In this document: positions 9,926 to 18,934 of the stretch, in pieces
How the letters are laid out: every line of letters begins with the position of its first letter
Position numbering within the stretch: position 1 is the first letter of the stretch
Program-made: the position numbers and the translations under genes
The notes under the pieces: model-generated
What the model saw: the letters and a program-made list of their open reading frames with translations, nothing else
Database searches by the model: none
Told to the model about the DNA's origin: nothing
DNA from: Caulobacteraceae bacterium
Lineage (GTDB): Bacteria > Pseudomonadota > Alphaproteobacteria > Caulobacterales > Caulobacteraceae
Direction: 5' to 3'
Assembly: GCA_019746095.1 (NCBI GenBank)
Contig: JAIESL010000016.1
Span: 1 to 48,965, forward strand
Length of the DNA: 48,965 nucleotides

Positions 9926-10459
9926 ATGATCATGCTTCAGAATCTGTTCCGAACCCGTCCCCGCGAGCGCCTGGGCCAGCTGCTGTATGAGGCAGCGGTG
10001 CGTCAGGCGCGTGAGCCGGGCTTCTACACCCGTATGGGCGTGGCCGACCGCATCGACGCGCGGTTCGAACTCTACACCCTGCATGTCCTGCTTCTGGTCA
10101 TGCGGCTGCGTGATGAGGGCGAGCAGGGGGGCGAAGCCGGCCAGACCCTGTTCAACACCTATGTCTCGGCCCTGGATCATGCCCTGAGGGAGCTGGGCGT
10201 CGGCGATGTGTCGGTCGGCAAGAAGATGCGAAAACTGGGCGAGGCCCTGTATGGCCGGATGACGGCCTATGAGGCCCCCCTGCGCGATGCCGATGCCGCA
10301 GCCCTGGCCGCAGGCCTGGCCCGCAACGTCTATGAGAGTGAAGACCCGGCGGCCGGCGAGGCCCTGGCCGCCTATGCCATCGCCAGCCGCGCCAGCCTTG
10401 CGGCCCAGACGTTTGAGGCCGTGTCCGCAGCCCCGGCCTGGGCGGAGGTCGCCGCATGA
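9926..10459 (+). CDS. Ubiquinol-cytochrome c chaperone family protein (CBP3/UQCC1-like)
   Basis: The 177-residue all-helical protein resembles the Cbp3/UQCC1 family, which helps assemble cytochrome b of the bc1 complex in mitochondria. The recognisable core runs from LLYEAAVRQAREPGFYTRMGV through DRIDARFELYTLHVLLLVMRL to the FNTYVSALDHALRELGVGDVSVGKKMRKL segment and GRMTAYE. There is no signal peptide, fitting a cytoplasmic or membrane-peripheral role. The ATG at 9926 (or 9932) is used. The last four bases overlap the DUF177 gene (GTCGCCGCATGA), so the two are coupled. The function in bacteria is inferred from the family. Confidence 0.85.
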   Translation: MIMLQNLFRTRPRERLGQLLYEAAVRQAREPGFYTRMGVADRIDARFELYTLHVLLLVMRLRDEGEQGGEAGQTLFNTYVSALDHALRELGVGDVSVGKKMRKLGEALYGRMTAYEAPLRDADAAALAAGLARNVYESEDPAAGEALAAYAIASRASLAAQTFEAVSAAPAWAEVAA

Positions 10460-10968
10460 CCCTTCCCGCGCTTCCCTACAGCGAGCCCGTCCGTCTGCAT
10501 CAGGTCCCGGGCGGGGTGAAACGGATGCTCGAGCCCGACGCGGCTACACGGGCACGGATCGTCAAGGCGCTGGACCTGGCCTCGCTGGACGCCTTCAGCG
10601 CCGAGATGGAGCTGGCACCGACGCCCGCCGGCTGGCGGTTGTCGGGCCGGATGCGGGCCAGTCTGGCCCAGACCTGCGGGATCACGCTTGAGCCCTTGCC
10701 GCTCGAGATCGATGCGCCATTCGCCCTGACGCTGGCCGAGGCGGTGGAGGAGGACTCCGAGGAGATCATCATCACCCTCGACGACGAATCGCCCGACCTG
10801 ATCGAGAACGGCCAGATCGATCTGGGCCAGTATGCGGTCGAACAACTGGCCCTGCGGCTGGATCCTTTCCCGCGCAAGCCGGGTGCAGAGTTTGTCCAGC
10901 CGCCCGAACCCGCTGAAATTTCTCCGTTCGCGGTCCTGAAGCAGCTTCGGCCTTCCGACGAAGGTTGA
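10456..10968 (+). CDS. DUF177 (YceD) family protein
   Basis: A 170-residue YceD-like protein. In other bacteria the family sits with rpmF and plsX and is linked to rRNA or ribosome biogenesis. Features are an N-terminal beta region, LSGRMRASLAQTCGITLEPLPLEI (in place of the usual C-x2-C-L-E-P) and the acidic EEIIITLDDESPDLIENGQIDLGQYAVEQLALRLDPFPRKPG block typical of the family. Only one cysteine of the usual pair remains. rpmF is not found between this gene and plsX. The 94 bases before plsX hold no coding sequence. Confidence 0.88.
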   Translation: MTLPALPYSEPVRLHQVPGGVKRMLEPDAATRARIVKALDLASLDAFSAEMELAPTPAGWRLSGRMRASLAQTCGITLEPLPLEIDAPFALTLAEAVEEDSEEIIITLDDESPDLIENGQIDLGQYAVEQLALRLDPFPRKPGAEFVQPPEPAEISPFAVLKQLRPSDEG

Positions 10969-11062
10969 CGCAGGGGCGACGTGGTTGCATCCCCCCGATG
11001 CGGCGCTATCGTCGCCAAAACTGACAAGCGCCGGGCTGACGGCGCGACGGAGTCGAAACGAC

Positions 11063-12145
11063 TTGTCATCCCCGATCCTGATTTCGCTCGACGCCATGGG
11101 CGGCGACCACGGTCCGTCCGTTGTGGTGCCTGGTGTTCGCGACTACCGAAACCGCCATGGCGGCGCGGGCGTGCGCTTCCTGCTGCACGGCGACGAGACG
11201 GCGATCCGCGCCGAGATGGCCAAATGCGGCCTGACGGACGACGTCTGTATCGTGCGCCATACCGACAAGGTCGTGGCCATGGACGAGAAGCCGGCCCAGG
11301 CCATGCGCCGGGGCAAGGGCTCGAGCCTCTGGAACGCCATCGAGGCGGTCAAGTCGGGCGAGGCCGGGGCGATTGTCTCCGCCGGCAACACCGGCGCCCT
11401 GATGGCTATTTCCAAACTGCTGCTGCGGATGTCCGCGCCGGGGCTTGAGCGTCCGGCCATCGTCGCCAGCTGGCCGACCCCGAAGGGGATCACGGCCGTG
11501 CTCGACGTGGGCGCGAACATCGAAAGCGATGCGGCCCAACTGGTCGAGTTCGCGATCATGGGCGAGGCCTTCATGACCGCCGTCCATGGGGTTGAGAAGC
11601 CGACCATCGGCATTCTGAACGTCGGCTCCGAGGACATGAAGGGCCACGAAGACGTGCGCGAGGCCGCCCGCCTGCTGCGCGAAGGTGGTTTCGGTCTGGA
11701 CTATTACGGCTTCGTCGAAGGCACGGACATCGCCAAGGGCACGGTGGATGTGGTCGTGACCGACGGCTTCACCGGCAATATTGCGCTCAAGACCGCCGAG
11801 GGGCTGGCCAAATTCATCGCTTCGCTGATGAAGGAAGCCCTGACGTCCAGCCTGATGGCAAAACTCGGTGCGCTGCTGGCCATGTCGGCTCTCAAGCGGA
11901 TGAGCCAGAAGATCGACCCCAACGCCATCAACGGAGGCCCGCTGCTCGGGCTCAACGGCGTGGTGGTGAAAAGCCACGGCGGGGCCACGGCGGGCGGTTT
12001 CGGTGCCGCCATCCGGGTGGCTGTCGAGCTGGGTCGCAGCGACTATATGGAGAAGGTCGGGGCCAATCTGCAGCGGCTGACAGCCCTGCTGGAGCGGCCC
12101 GACGGCAATTCGGCGGGTGAGCCCGCCGGGGAGAGTATTCAGTGA
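11063..12145 (+). CDS. plsX: Phosphate acyltransferase PlsX
   Basis: PlsX makes acyl-phosphate from acyl-ACP, the donor for PlsY in phospholipid synthesis; it is a peripheral membrane enzyme. From the TTG at 11063 it is 360 residues. The start is chosen because ILISLDAMGGDHGP, the conserved N-terminus, follows within four residues, and ACGGAG lies about 12 bases upstream. The longer frame from 10985 adds a non-conserved 26 residues. Other motifs are SAGNTGALMA, the GMEAFMTA-like region (GEAFMTAVHGVEKPTIGILNVGSE) and VVTDGFTGNIALKT. The stop overlaps the fabH start (GTGA). Confidence 0.94.
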   Translation: MSSPILISLDAMGGDHGPSVVVPGVRDYRNRHGGAGVRFLLHGDETAIRAEMAKCGLTDDVCIVRHTDKVVAMDEKPAQAMRRGKGSSLWNAIEAVKSGEAGAIVSAGNTGALMAISKLLLRMSAPGLERPAIVASWPTPKGITAVLDVGANIESDAAQLVEFAIMGEAFMTAVHGVEKPTIGILNVGSEDMKGHEDVREAARLLREGGFGLDYYGFVEGTDIAKGTVDVVVTDGFTGNIALKTAEGLAKFIASLMKEALTSSLMAKLGALLAMSALKRMSQKIDPNAINGGPLLGLNGVVVKSHGGATAGGFGAAIRVAVELGRSDYMEKVGANLQRLTALLERPDGNSAGEPAGESIQ

Positions 12146-13119
12146 GCGTCGTCCGTAGCGCCGTGACCGGCGTCGGCTCCTTCCTGCCGGAACAGGTCGT
12201 CACCAACGCTGATCTGGCCAAGATCGTCGAGACGTCGGACGAATGGATCCAGGAACGCACCGGGATCCGGCAGCGTCACCGTGCCCGCGACGACCAGCCG
12301 ACCAGCGACCTCGCTACCGAGGCCGCCCGGCGCGCCCTGGCCGACGCCGGCCGGACCGCCGCCGACGTCGACCTGATCATCGTCGCCACCACGACGCCCG
12401 ACATGACCTTCCCGTCGGTCGCCTCGATCGTGCAGCGCAAGCTGGGGGCCCCGGTGTGCATCGCCTTCGACGTCCAGGCGGTGTGCTCTGGCTTCGTCTA
12501 TGCGCTCAGCGTCGCCGACGGCTTTGTCGCCCGGGGCCTGGCCAGATGTGCCCTCGTCATCGGAGCCGAGGAAATGACACGGCTGATGGACTGGACCGAC
12601 CGCTCGACCTGCGTCCTGTTCGGCGACGGGGCCGGCTGCGTTGTCGTCGAACCGCGGGAAGGGCAGGGGACCAAGGCCGACCAGGGGCTGCTTGGCTTTG
12701 CCCTGCGCTGCGACGGCACCAAGACCGATCTGCTCTATGTCGACGGAGGACCGGCCTCGACCGGGACCGTCGGTTATCTGCGCATGGCCGGCAACCAGGT
12801 CTTCCGTCATGCCGTGGTCAATATCGTCGAGGCCATCACCGCGGCCTGCGCCGCCTCGAACATAGAGGTGGCCGATGTTGACTGGTTTGTGCCGCACCAG
12901 GCCAACCAGCGCATCATCAAGGGGGTCGGAGATCGTCTGGGACTGGACGAGAACAAGGTCATCTCGACCGTGGCCGTGCACGCCAACACCTCGGCCGCAT
13001 CGATCCCCCTGGCCCTTGATGCCGCGATTCAGGACGGCCGGATCAAGCGTGGCGATCTCGTTCTGCTGGAGGCCATGGGCGGCGGCCTGACCTGGGGTGC
13101 CTGCGCGTTTCGCCTGTAG
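12142..13119 (+). CDS. fabH: Beta-ketoacyl-ACP synthase III
   Basis: FabH condenses acetyl-CoA with malonyl-ACP to start fatty acid synthesis. The 325-residue protein keeps the catalytic triad: Cys115 in FDVQAVCSGF, His252 in VPHQANQRI and Asn282 in VHANTSAAS. The substrate-entry segment TSDEWIQERTGIRQRH and the GDGAGCVVV glycine motif are also present. The GTG start at 12142 overlaps plsX. plsX-fabH pairing links acyl-phosphate synthesis and chain initiation in one transcript. Confidence 0.97.
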   Translation: MSVVRSAVTGVGSFLPEQVVTNADLAKIVETSDEWIQERTGIRQRHRARDDQPTSDLATEAARRALADAGRTAADVDLIIVATTTPDMTFPSVASIVQRKLGAPVCIAFDVQAVCSGFVYALSVADGFVARGLARCALVIGAEEMTRLMDWTDRSTCVLFGDGAGCVVVEPREGQGTKADQGLLGFALRCDGTKTDLLYVDGGPASTGTVGYLRMAGNQVFRHAVVNIVEAITAACAASNIEVADVDWFVPHQANQRIIKGVGDRLGLDENKVISTVAVHANTSAASIPLALDAAIQDGRIKRGDLVLLEAMGGGLTWGACAFRL

Positions 13120-13194
13120 GACGATTTCCGGCTTTCCATTTGACGACGCTTGGCCTTTTATGTCGCCCGACCGACCTTTGGAGGGGAGCGGATT

Positions 13195-13503
13195 TTGGCC
13201 GAACACCAGACCCTGACGCGTGCAGACCTCTGTGAAGCCGTTCACGAGGAGGTGGGCCTGTCCCGCCAGGAGTGCTCGGCCATGGTCGAGCGCACGCTCG
13301 AGCTGATCATCGAATCGCTGGAACGCGGCGAGACGGTGAAGCTGTCCGGCTTCGGCGTCTTCCAGGTCCGTGAGAAGCGCGCCCGTATGGGCCGTAATCC
13401 CAAGACCGGCCAGCCTGCGGCGATCCACCCGCGCCGCGTCATCAGCTTTCGGGCCTCGCAGATCATGAAGGGCCGGGTTCACGACGCCGTCGTGAGCGGC
13501 TGA
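13195..13503 (+). CDS. ihfA: Integration host factor subunit alpha
   Basis: IHF-alpha pairs with IHF-beta to bend DNA at specific sites. From the TTG at 13195 the protein has 102 residues. GAGGGGAG at 13181-13188, six to seven bases upstream, decides this start over the non-homologous open frame from 13150. Motifs are LTRADLCEAVHEEVGLSRQE, then VERTLELIIESLERGETVKLSGFGVF and the DNA-arm region REKRARMGRNPKTGQPAAI ending in RRVISFRAS. ihfA downstream of fabH and upstream of a MerR-type gene is a conserved alphaproteobacterial order. Confidence 0.95.
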   Translation: MAEHQTLTRADLCEAVHEEVGLSRQECSAMVERTLELIIESLERGETVKLSGFGVFQVREKRARMGRNPKTGQPAAIHPRRVISFRASQIMKGRVHDAVVSG

Positions 13504-13508
13504 CGCCT

Positions 13509-13934
13509 GTGGCCAAGAGCCCCAACGCCTTCCGGACCATTTCGGAAGCGGCCACCGAGGTCGGCGCGCCGCAGCATGTACTGCGCTTCTGGGAGACCAA
13601 ATTCGGCTTTCTGACGCCCCTGAAACGGGCCGGTGGTCGGCGCTTCTACAGGCCGCAGGACGTGGTCCTGCTCAAGGCGGTCAAGCGGCTGCTGCATGAG
13701 GAAGGCCTGACCATCAAGGGCGTCCAGCGCCTGCACAAGGAGCAGGGGCTGAAGCGCCTGGCGCATTACGGGGACCCGGAGGGGATCGTCACCTTCGAGC
13801 CGGAGGGGGTTGCACCGGCGACCGCTCCCCAGCCGACCGCGGTCGGTCCGTCGTCGATCCGACTGCGCCAGTTGCTGGCCGAGATCGAGGGCGCGCGGGC
13901 CCGTCTCGAGGTCGTCCTGTCGAGAAGCGGCTGA
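13509..13934 (+). CDS. MerR family transcriptional regulator
   Basis: A 141-residue regulator with an N-terminal MerR winged helix: FRTISEAATEVGAPQHVLRFWETKF, then LTPLKRAGGRRFYRPQDVVLLKAVKRLLHEEG. A short coiled C-terminal helix (IRLRQLLAEIEGARARLEVVL, about residues 117-137) is linked by an Ala/Pro-rich spacer. No metal-binding cysteines are present, so it is not a metal sensor of the MerR/CueR type. The GTG at 13509 lies 5 bases after ihfA, implying co-transcription. Targets are unknown. Confidence 0.9.
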   Translation: MAKSPNAFRTISEAATEVGAPQHVLRFWETKFGFLTPLKRAGGRRFYRPQDVVLLKAVKRLLHEEGLTIKGVQRLHKEQGLKRLAHYGDPEGIVTFEPEGVAPATAPQPTAVGPSSIRLRQLLAEIEGARARLEVVLSRSG

Positions 13935-13951
13935 GACCGTCTTTTTCGGTT

Positions 13952-13979
13952 TGCGGTGCCGCGAACCCCGTCTATAGGA
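13952..13979 (+). promoter_or_regulatory. Possible promoter of tRNA-Pro
   Basis: TTGCGG at 13952-13957 and TATAGG at 13974-13979 are separated by 16 bases and place a start site about 7 bases downstream, practically at the first base of the tRNA (13988). The match to sigma70 consensus is partial. Confidence 0.35.
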
Positions 13980-13987
13980 GCGCCTCT

Positions 13988-14064
<77 letters not shown>

Positions 14065-14092
14065 TCTTCCCCAATGAAGACGGTTGGACAGA

Positions 14093-14114
14093 GGGGTCGC
14101 CCAAGGGCGGCCCC
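14093..14114 (+). terminator. Possible terminator after tRNA-Pro
   Basis: GGGGTCGCCC at 14093-14102 pairs with GGGCGGCCCC at 14105-14114 (one G-U pair, tight loop), followed by the weakly T-rich TTCGTCATTTC. It lies 28 bases after the tRNA 3' end. The rest of the 14065-14299 gap shows no gene, no copy of the tRNA 3' end and no other clear signal. Confidence 0.5.
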
Positions 14115-14299
14115 TTCGTCATTTCTGCCCGTGGCAGCCACACCGGAATTCACCCGGTACGGCGGGTTCCATCCCTTCCCGATCAGATACGACGCGGGCG
14201 TCCCGGGGGACGGGGCATTCGCTGCACGTCGTTCGGTGAATTTGCATGGCAGGCCGCCAGCCGCTAGGCATCGCCGGGGTCAGTTTCCCGGGGCGGGGT

Positions 14300-15334
14300 A
14301 TGAGCACCATGGGCTTTTTCAGCACACTGTTTGGCGGTGGCAGGCGGAGCGCATCACCGGCCCCGCTCGCAGCCCTCCAAGGGATGATCGAGTCCGGTCT
14401 GGTCACGATTGCAGCCCAGCCACGCAACAATGCGCTCGATCTGAAGGACCGCTCGATCAAGCGGCTCTATATCTTCCTGATCGACCATGACTATCCGGGC
14501 GGATCGGCGGCCATGCACAACGCCGTCTTCGCCAAATACCGGCTGCCCTACCGGAGCTGTTTCATGATCGGCGACCCTGCGCGGGTGGGCGAGATCATGG
14601 CCGGGCTGCGGGAGTGCGCGATCTATAGCGGGGGCGGGGCGGGATCCGGCTTCAAGGACAAGATTGCCCCCTCGCTCGACGGCCTGGCCCCGTCGGCCCA
14701 GGCGATCGGCAGTGTGAACGTGATCGCGCGCAACGCCAGCGGGCTGGTCGGGCACAACACCGACGGGATCGGCTTCGTCGCCGGCCTGCTCAATGAATAT
14801 CCGGGCTGTATCGCCGGAAAGAAGGTGGTCATCCTCGGTGCCGGGGGCACAGCCCTGCCGATCGCCTATGAACTTGCCAAACAGGGGCCGGGCGAGGTCG
14901 TGATCGTCAACCGTACGGTCGCCAAGGGTCAGGTGATCGCCGACCTGATCGCGCCGATGGCCCGCGCCCGCGCCGTGGGGGAGGATGTGCTGGGCGATGA
15001 ACTCGCGACGGCCGGGCTGGTGGTCAACACCTCGAACAAGGGGGCGCAGCCGAACGAGAAATTCAGCGCCTTTGCCGCGATGACCGGCGATGTCGCGGGG
15101 GATCTCGCCCAGTCGAAGGCCAATCTGGCGCGACTGCCGAAGCGGGCGATCGTGGCGGACATCCTGCTGGAGGATTTGCCCCTGACCCTGAAGCTGGCGC
15201 GAGAAGCCCGGCATCGCACCCACTCCGGTCGGCATATGAACCTGTTCCAGGCCGCGCCCGCCTTCAAGATCCTGACCGGTCTCGACAAGCCGGACGGCGT
15301 TCTCCTGAAAATCATGCGGAAAGCCGTGGGATGA
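14300..15334 (+). CDS. Divergent shikimate/quinate dehydrogenase-like protein
   Basis: A 344-residue protein with an AroE-like two-domain layout. The N-terminal part has LYIFLIDHDYPGGSAAMHNAVF where AroE has a NPIxHSxSPxxHN substrate loop; both carboxylate-binding serines appear lost. GSGFKDKIAPSLDGLAP keeps the catalytic-type lysine but lacks the NVTxPxK context. AIGSVNVI and GHNTDGIGF keep the Asp of the family. The C-terminal Rossmann domain has KKVVILGAGGTALPIAYEL and VVIVNRT. The substrate is therefore probably not shikimate. The start (ATG 14300) is uncertain; 14246 is open. It overlaps the next gene by 4 bases (ATGA), 235 bases downstream of tRNA-Pro. Confidence 0.75.
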   Translation: MSTMGFFSTLFGGGRRSASPAPLAALQGMIESGLVTIAAQPRNNALDLKDRSIKRLYIFLIDHDYPGGSAAMHNAVFAKYRLPYRSCFMIGDPARVGEIMAGLRECAIYSGGGAGSGFKDKIAPSLDGLAPSAQAIGSVNVIARNASGLVGHNTDGIGFVAGLLNEYPGCIAGKKVVILGAGGTALPIAYELAKQGPGEVVIVNRTVAKGQVIADLIAPMARARAVGEDVLGDELATAGLVVNTSNKGAQPNEKFSAFAAMTGDVAGDLAQSKANLARLPKRAIVADILLEDLPLTLKLAREARHRTHSGRHMNLFQAAPAFKILTGLDKPDGVLLKIMRKAVG

Positions 15335-15783
15335 CCATGGGGGTCTTGGCAGGGACAGAACGCATTGGTTCGATGCCGGGGCTGGACATGCCGCGGGACG
15401 AGATGGCGTTTCGCCGCCGGTATGAGTCCCAACTGTTCGCCCGGACCCTGACGACTGTGTTCCGCCCGGGAAACCGGCTGTGGCCCAACTGGCGGGGCTA
15501 TCGGCTCAATGAGACGGTTACGGCGCGGGTGATCGCCCGCCCTGGATCGGATGCCCTGGGCATCCCGCCCGAGTTCACCGCCACGCGGATCATGATCGAG
15601 ATCGTCGACATCAAGGTGCTGGGGCCGGAGGCCCTGACGGCGGATGATTTTGTCGGTTCATCGCCCGATGTGCAGGATGCCCGCTCGCTGCGGGTCCATC
15701 TGCTCGGAATCTACGGGCGGCCACTGTCGGCCTTCGGCGATGTCGTGACGCGGATCCAGTTCGCCTACCGGGATCGGGCCTGA
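15331..15783 (+). CDS. Hypothetical protein coupled to the AroE-like gene
   Basis: A 150-residue soluble protein that I do not recognise. Its start codon overlaps the stop of the dehydrogenase-like gene, so the two are almost certainly translated together. Visible features are an Arg-rich helix MAFRRRYESQLFARTL, then FRPGNRLWPNWRGYRLNE, VTARVIARPGSDALGIPPEF and a beta-rich end (IMIEIVDIKVLG, LRVHLLGIYG, VTRIQFAYRD). The pattern of a PGxRxW loop followed by strands is loosely reminiscent of small beta-barrel domains such as ASCH, but this is a guess. There is no signal peptide or membrane segment. It ends 30 bases before a convergent gene. Confidence 0.7.
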   Translation: MTMGVLAGTERIGSMPGLDMPRDEMAFRRRYESQLFARTLTTVFRPGNRLWPNWRGYRLNETVTARVIARPGSDALGIPPEFTATRIMIEIVDIKVLGPEALTADDFVGSSPDVQDARSLRVHLLGIYGRPLSAFGDVVTRIQFAYRDRA

Positions 15784-15813
15784 GCCCTCGGTGCCCGGCG
15801 CGTCCTGCAGGGC

Positions 15814-16014
15814 CTATTTCCGCTCGCGTTCCGCCCAGCTGAGCAGGGGGATCAGCGGGATGCCCCAGGCGATCCCGGCGACGCCATAGAAGATCAGGTC
15901 GATCCACATCGACTCGGGCAGGCGGTCGCCGATGGCCACCACAGCCCAGACGTAGAAGGCCAGGAAGGCCATGGTGCCGATGGCCGCCAGGAGGCGACGG
16001 GTCCGCGGTCCCAT
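15814..16014 (-). CDS. DUF2842 family small membrane protein
   Basis: A 66-residue protein with two membrane helices (LLAAIGTMAFLAFYVWAVVAI and IFYGVAGIAWGIPLIPLLSW) and charged ends. This fits the alphaproteobacterial DUF2842 family, whose function is unknown. Its start lies 1 base after the stop of the upstream small membrane protein, so they form a two-gene unit divergent from ctaA. Confidence 0.8.
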   Translation of the reverse strand: MGPRTRRLLAAIGTMAFLAFYVWAVVAIGDRLPESMWIDLIFYGVAGIAWGIPLIPLLSWAERERK

Positions 16015-16015
16015 G

Positions 16016-16267
16016 TCAGCGCTTCCGCCGGAACAGGAAGAAGGCCGCGAGGGCCGCGGTCGACCCGGCCAGGGACCACAGGACCCAGGTCCATTCGTTC
16101 ACGGTGCTGGCTCCAAAAACCCGGACCGCGAGGAACCAGCCCGAGACTGCCGCAACGGCGGAGACCAGGGAGGTTGCAAACAGCCCCCGGCGGCCGCTGA
16201 CCAGATCAGCCAGCCAGGCGAGGGCGAATGCCCCCAGGACGGCGACGATGATTTCGACGTACGGCAA
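16016..16267 (-). CDS. Small inner-membrane protein
   Basis: An 83-residue protein if the TTG at 16267 is used. That start places a hydrophobic helix right at the N-terminus ([21 protein letters not shown]). The frame is open to 16366, but the extra part is hydrophilic and looks non-coding. There are three predicted helices, the last ([19 protein letters not shown]) ending in RRKR, which suggests a cytoplasmic C-terminus. I do not recognise a family. It is co-directional with and adjacent to the DUF2842 gene. Confidence 0.55.
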   Translation of the reverse strand: MPYVEIIVAVLGAFALAWLADLVSGRRGLFATSLVSAVAAVSGWFLAVRVFGASTVNEWTWVLWSLAGSTAALAAFFLFRRKR

Positions 16268-16401
16268 CGGGCCTCTCCAGACTTGCGGCGATCGGACGCC
16301 GTAAAGCGACTCGATCTCGCCGCACAGCGGGGGCATACCCCCGGGGCTGGCGCGATCCAAGAACACGCGGGCACTGTAACGGTCAGGACGGCAGGCGTCG
16401 A

Positions 16402-17469
16402 ATGAAGCGTTTCATCGGTGACGATCAAAACCGCGCGGTCGCGATATGGCTCTTCGCCTGCGCCGCGCTGGTGTTCATCATGGTCGTGGTCGGGGGCGTC
16501 ACCCGCCTGACGGGATCGGGCCTGTCGATCACCGAGTGGAAGCCGATCATGGGGGCCTTGCCGCCGATGAACGCGGCCGACTGGGACGAGGCCTTCCAGA
16601 AATATCGTGCCATTCCGCAGTACCGCGAGGTCAATGCGGGCATGAGCCTGGCCGAGTTCCAGGGCATCTTCTGGTGGGAGTGGGCGCACCGGCTGCTGGG
16701 CCGGCTGATCGGCCTGGCCTTTGCCCTGCCGTTCGTCGTCTTCCTGATTCTGCGCCAGATCCCGCGGCGGCTGATCGGGCGCTGCGCCGCGCTGCTCGCA
16801 CTCGGCGGGCTTCAGGGCCTGATCGGCTGGTGGATGGTGTCCAGTGGCCTGTCCGAGCGGGTCGATGTGGCCCCCGAACGGCTGGCGACACACCTCGGCC
16901 TGGCCCTGCTGATCTTCATGGGCCTGATCTGGACCGGGCTGGAGGCATGGAACGGCGAATCTCACAGCCGGCCGCCCGTGGTCTGGAGCCGGAGCGCGGC
17001 AGTGCTGCTGGGAGCCGTCTTCTTCCAGTGTCTGCTGGGCGGGCTGGTGGCCGGTGCCAAGGCCGGGTTCATCTACACCGACTGGCCGTTGATGAACGGA
17101 ATGGTGCTGGCGCCGGTGGACTGGGGGATCGGCGGGCTGGCCTTCCTGCACGACCAGGCGCTGGTGCAGTTCAATCACCGCATCTGGGCCTATGTGCTGC
17201 TGATCGGTGGGACTGCCTATGCGGTGCAGGCCTGGCGCTGGCGGCTGGCGGAGGGCCTCGGGGCTGCGGCCTTCGCTGTGGCGGCGGCGCTCTGGCTGCA
17301 GGCCCTTCTGGGGATCGCCACCCTGATGAGCGCCACGCCCCTGTGGCTGGGGGCCCTGCACCAGGCCGGGGCGGCGCTGGTCCTGGCCACGGCGACCCTC
17401 AACCTGTGGATGGTGCGCCGCTCCCAGGGCCGGCTGTTTACGTCCGGACCGAGGACCAGGGGCCTCTGA
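16402..17469 (+). CDS. ctaA: Heme A synthase (COX15/CtaA)
   Basis: CtaA oxidises the C8 methyl of heme O to make heme A for aa3-type cytochrome oxidase. The 355-residue membrane protein has eight predicted helices with the paired heme-ligand histidines in [29 protein letters not shown] and [36 protein letters not shown] after helix 1 is a strong family signature. The ATG at 16402 fits the [18 protein letters not shown]-terminus. The last 32 bases overlap the 3' end of the convergent PhoX-like gene. Confidence 0.96.
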   Translation: MKRFIGDDQNRAVAIWLFACAALVFIMVVVGGVTRLTGSGLSITEWKPIMGALPPMNAADWDEAFQKYRAIPQYREVNAGMSLAEFQGIFWWEWAHRLLGRLIGLAFALPFVVFLILRQIPRRLIGRCAALLALGGLQGLIGWWMVSSGLSERVDVAPERLATHLGLALLIFMGLIWTGLEAWNGESHSRPPVVWSRSAAVLLGAVFFQCLLGGLVAGAKAGFIYTDWPLMNGMVLAPVDWGIGGLAFLHDQALVQFNHRIWAYVLLIGGTAYAVQAWRWRLAEGLGAAAFAVAAALWLQALLGIATLMSATPLWLGALHQAGAALVLATATLNLWMVRRSQGRLFTSGPRTRGL

Positions 17470-18850
17470 TCGCGAAGGTGACGCCGGGGTACTGGATGTT
17501 GACGAACAGCACCTCGCCGTCTGGCGAGAAGACCGCTCCGGCGAACTCGCTGTTCCCGGTGAAGACGTTCCGGGCGATCGTATAGAGCTTGCCGTCCGGT
17601 GTGACGCCTTTCACATGGTTCCGGATTTCGTCGGAATAGTTGTCCTCACAGACCACAAGATGACCCCACGGGGCGACGCACAGATTGTCGCCCATGTTGA
17701 TCGTCTTCTCGTCCACGCTCTCCAAGAACAGCTGGATGCGTCCCGGGGTGAGCCGCTCGCCCAGGGAGCCTTCGAAGCGCGACGGGACATAGCGCAGGAT
17801 CTGGCCGCGCTGGATCGGGCCGCCTGAGGTCGCGGTCAGATAGAGTTCTTCATCGCCCCAGAAGATACCCTCGCCCCGTGCCACCAGGGTCGCGCCGGCG
17901 GCGTGACCGCGCATGCGGAGGTCGCCGGCCGGGCTCTCGACATCCTCCATGTCGATCCAGACCACTTCGCGCCAGTCACCGACCGACCAGAGACGGGTCT
18001 GATGGTTGGAGCTGTCCGAACCGCGCGCGTCGCGGAAGGCCATGGCCTGCAGGCGGCCGCCTTCTGCCAGCTTGCCGGGCATCGTGGGGATGAAGCGGTA
18101 GAACAGGCCGTCTGACTTGTCCTCGGTCAGATAGACGATGCCGGTGCGGGGATCGACGCAGACCGCCTCGTGCTCGAACCGGCCCATGGCCTTCAGGGGC
18201 ACAGGGTCAGCAAGGCCGGTCCCGTTGGCCGGGACTTCGAAGACGTAGCCGTGCGCCTTGGTGACGTCGCCCGAGGCCGAGGTCTCTTCGGTCTCCTCGC
18301 AGGTCAGCCAGCTGCCCCAGGGGGTGTGGCCACCGCAGCAGTTGGTGCTGGTGCCCGAGAGGGACAGGAACTGCCGCACGACCTGACGGGTCTCAAGGTC
18401 ATAGACCAGGGTGGTGGTGCCGCCGGGCAGGGGGCGGCCGTCCTTGTAGGTGTCATAGCCCTTGGCCGGGTCGAGCAGGCCGATCCGCTCCTGGTGGAAC
18501 CCGCCTGGACCGAGGTTGCGATGCAGGCCGCTGGAGCCCTTCAGTTCGTGGTTCCGCACCAGGGCGACGCGCGAGCCGTCGAGGGCAAAGCAGCCCATGC
18601 CGTCGAACTGGCCGGGGACGAACAGGCCGTCGTCCATGGTGTCACCGCTCTGGGAGATGACCTGGTAGGAAAAGCCCTCCGGCAGGTCGAGCAGGCGGTT
18701 GGGGTCCCGGACCAGCGGACCATAGCCGTGGACCTGATTGACGTAGGTCTCTTCCGTCGCGGTCGTCTGGGCCGCAACGTTGCGGGCCAGGCCGGTGAAG
18801 GCAAAGGCGGCGGCCGAGCCGGCGATCAGGTCACGACGATGGGGGCGCAT
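17438..18850 (-). CDS. PhoX-family (DUF839) Tat-exported phosphatase-like protein
   Basis: The 470-residue protein belongs to the PhoX/DUF839 beta-propeller family of periplasmic Ca/Fe phosphatases. The ATG at 18850 gives [20 protein letters not shown], a twin-arginine signal, with cleavage near VAAQ. Family segments include [47 protein letters not shown] and [19 protein letters not shown]. It is a shorter, single-domain version of the classical PhoX, so phosphatase activity is plausible but not proven. The gene overlaps the ctaA end on the opposite strand and follows dinB in the same direction after an 84-base gap. Confidence 0.88.
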   Translation of the reverse strand: MRPHRRDLIAGSAAAFAFTGLARNVAAQTTATEETYVNQVHGYGPLVRDPNRLLDLPEGFSYQVISQSGDTMDDGLFVPGQFDGMGCFALDGSRVALVRNHELKGSSGLHRNLGPGGFHQERIGLLDPAKGYDTYKDGRPLPGGTTTLVYDLETRQVVRQFLSLSGTSTNCCGGHTPWGSWLTCEETEETSASGDVTKAHGYVFEVPANGTGLADPVPLKAMGRFEHEAVCVDPRTGIVYLTEDKSDGLFYRFIPTMPGKLAEGGRLQAMAFRDARGSDSSNHQTRLWSVGDWREVVWIDMEDVESPAGDLRMRGHAAGATLVARGEGIFWGDEELYLTATSGGPIQRGQILRYVPSRFEGSLGERLTPGRIQLFLESVDEKTINMGDNLCVAPWGHLVVCEDNYSDEIRNHVKGVTPDGKLYTIARNVFTGNSEFAGAVFSPDGEVLFVNIQYPGVTFAIRGPWSSVRT

Positions 18851-18934
18851 GGGAAGCTCCGATATGGCTTTCGCGCTTATGACCGGCCCGGCGGCCCGGG
18901 TCATCATGGTTCTGTGACGCAGCCCTGCCGCCCG

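Noticed and set aside
10969..11062. rpmF (ribosomal protein L32) expected between DUF177 and plsX
   Set aside because: The gap is 94 bases and encodes no L32; absence of rpmF from this site is common in alphaproteobacteria, so it is not reported as unusual.
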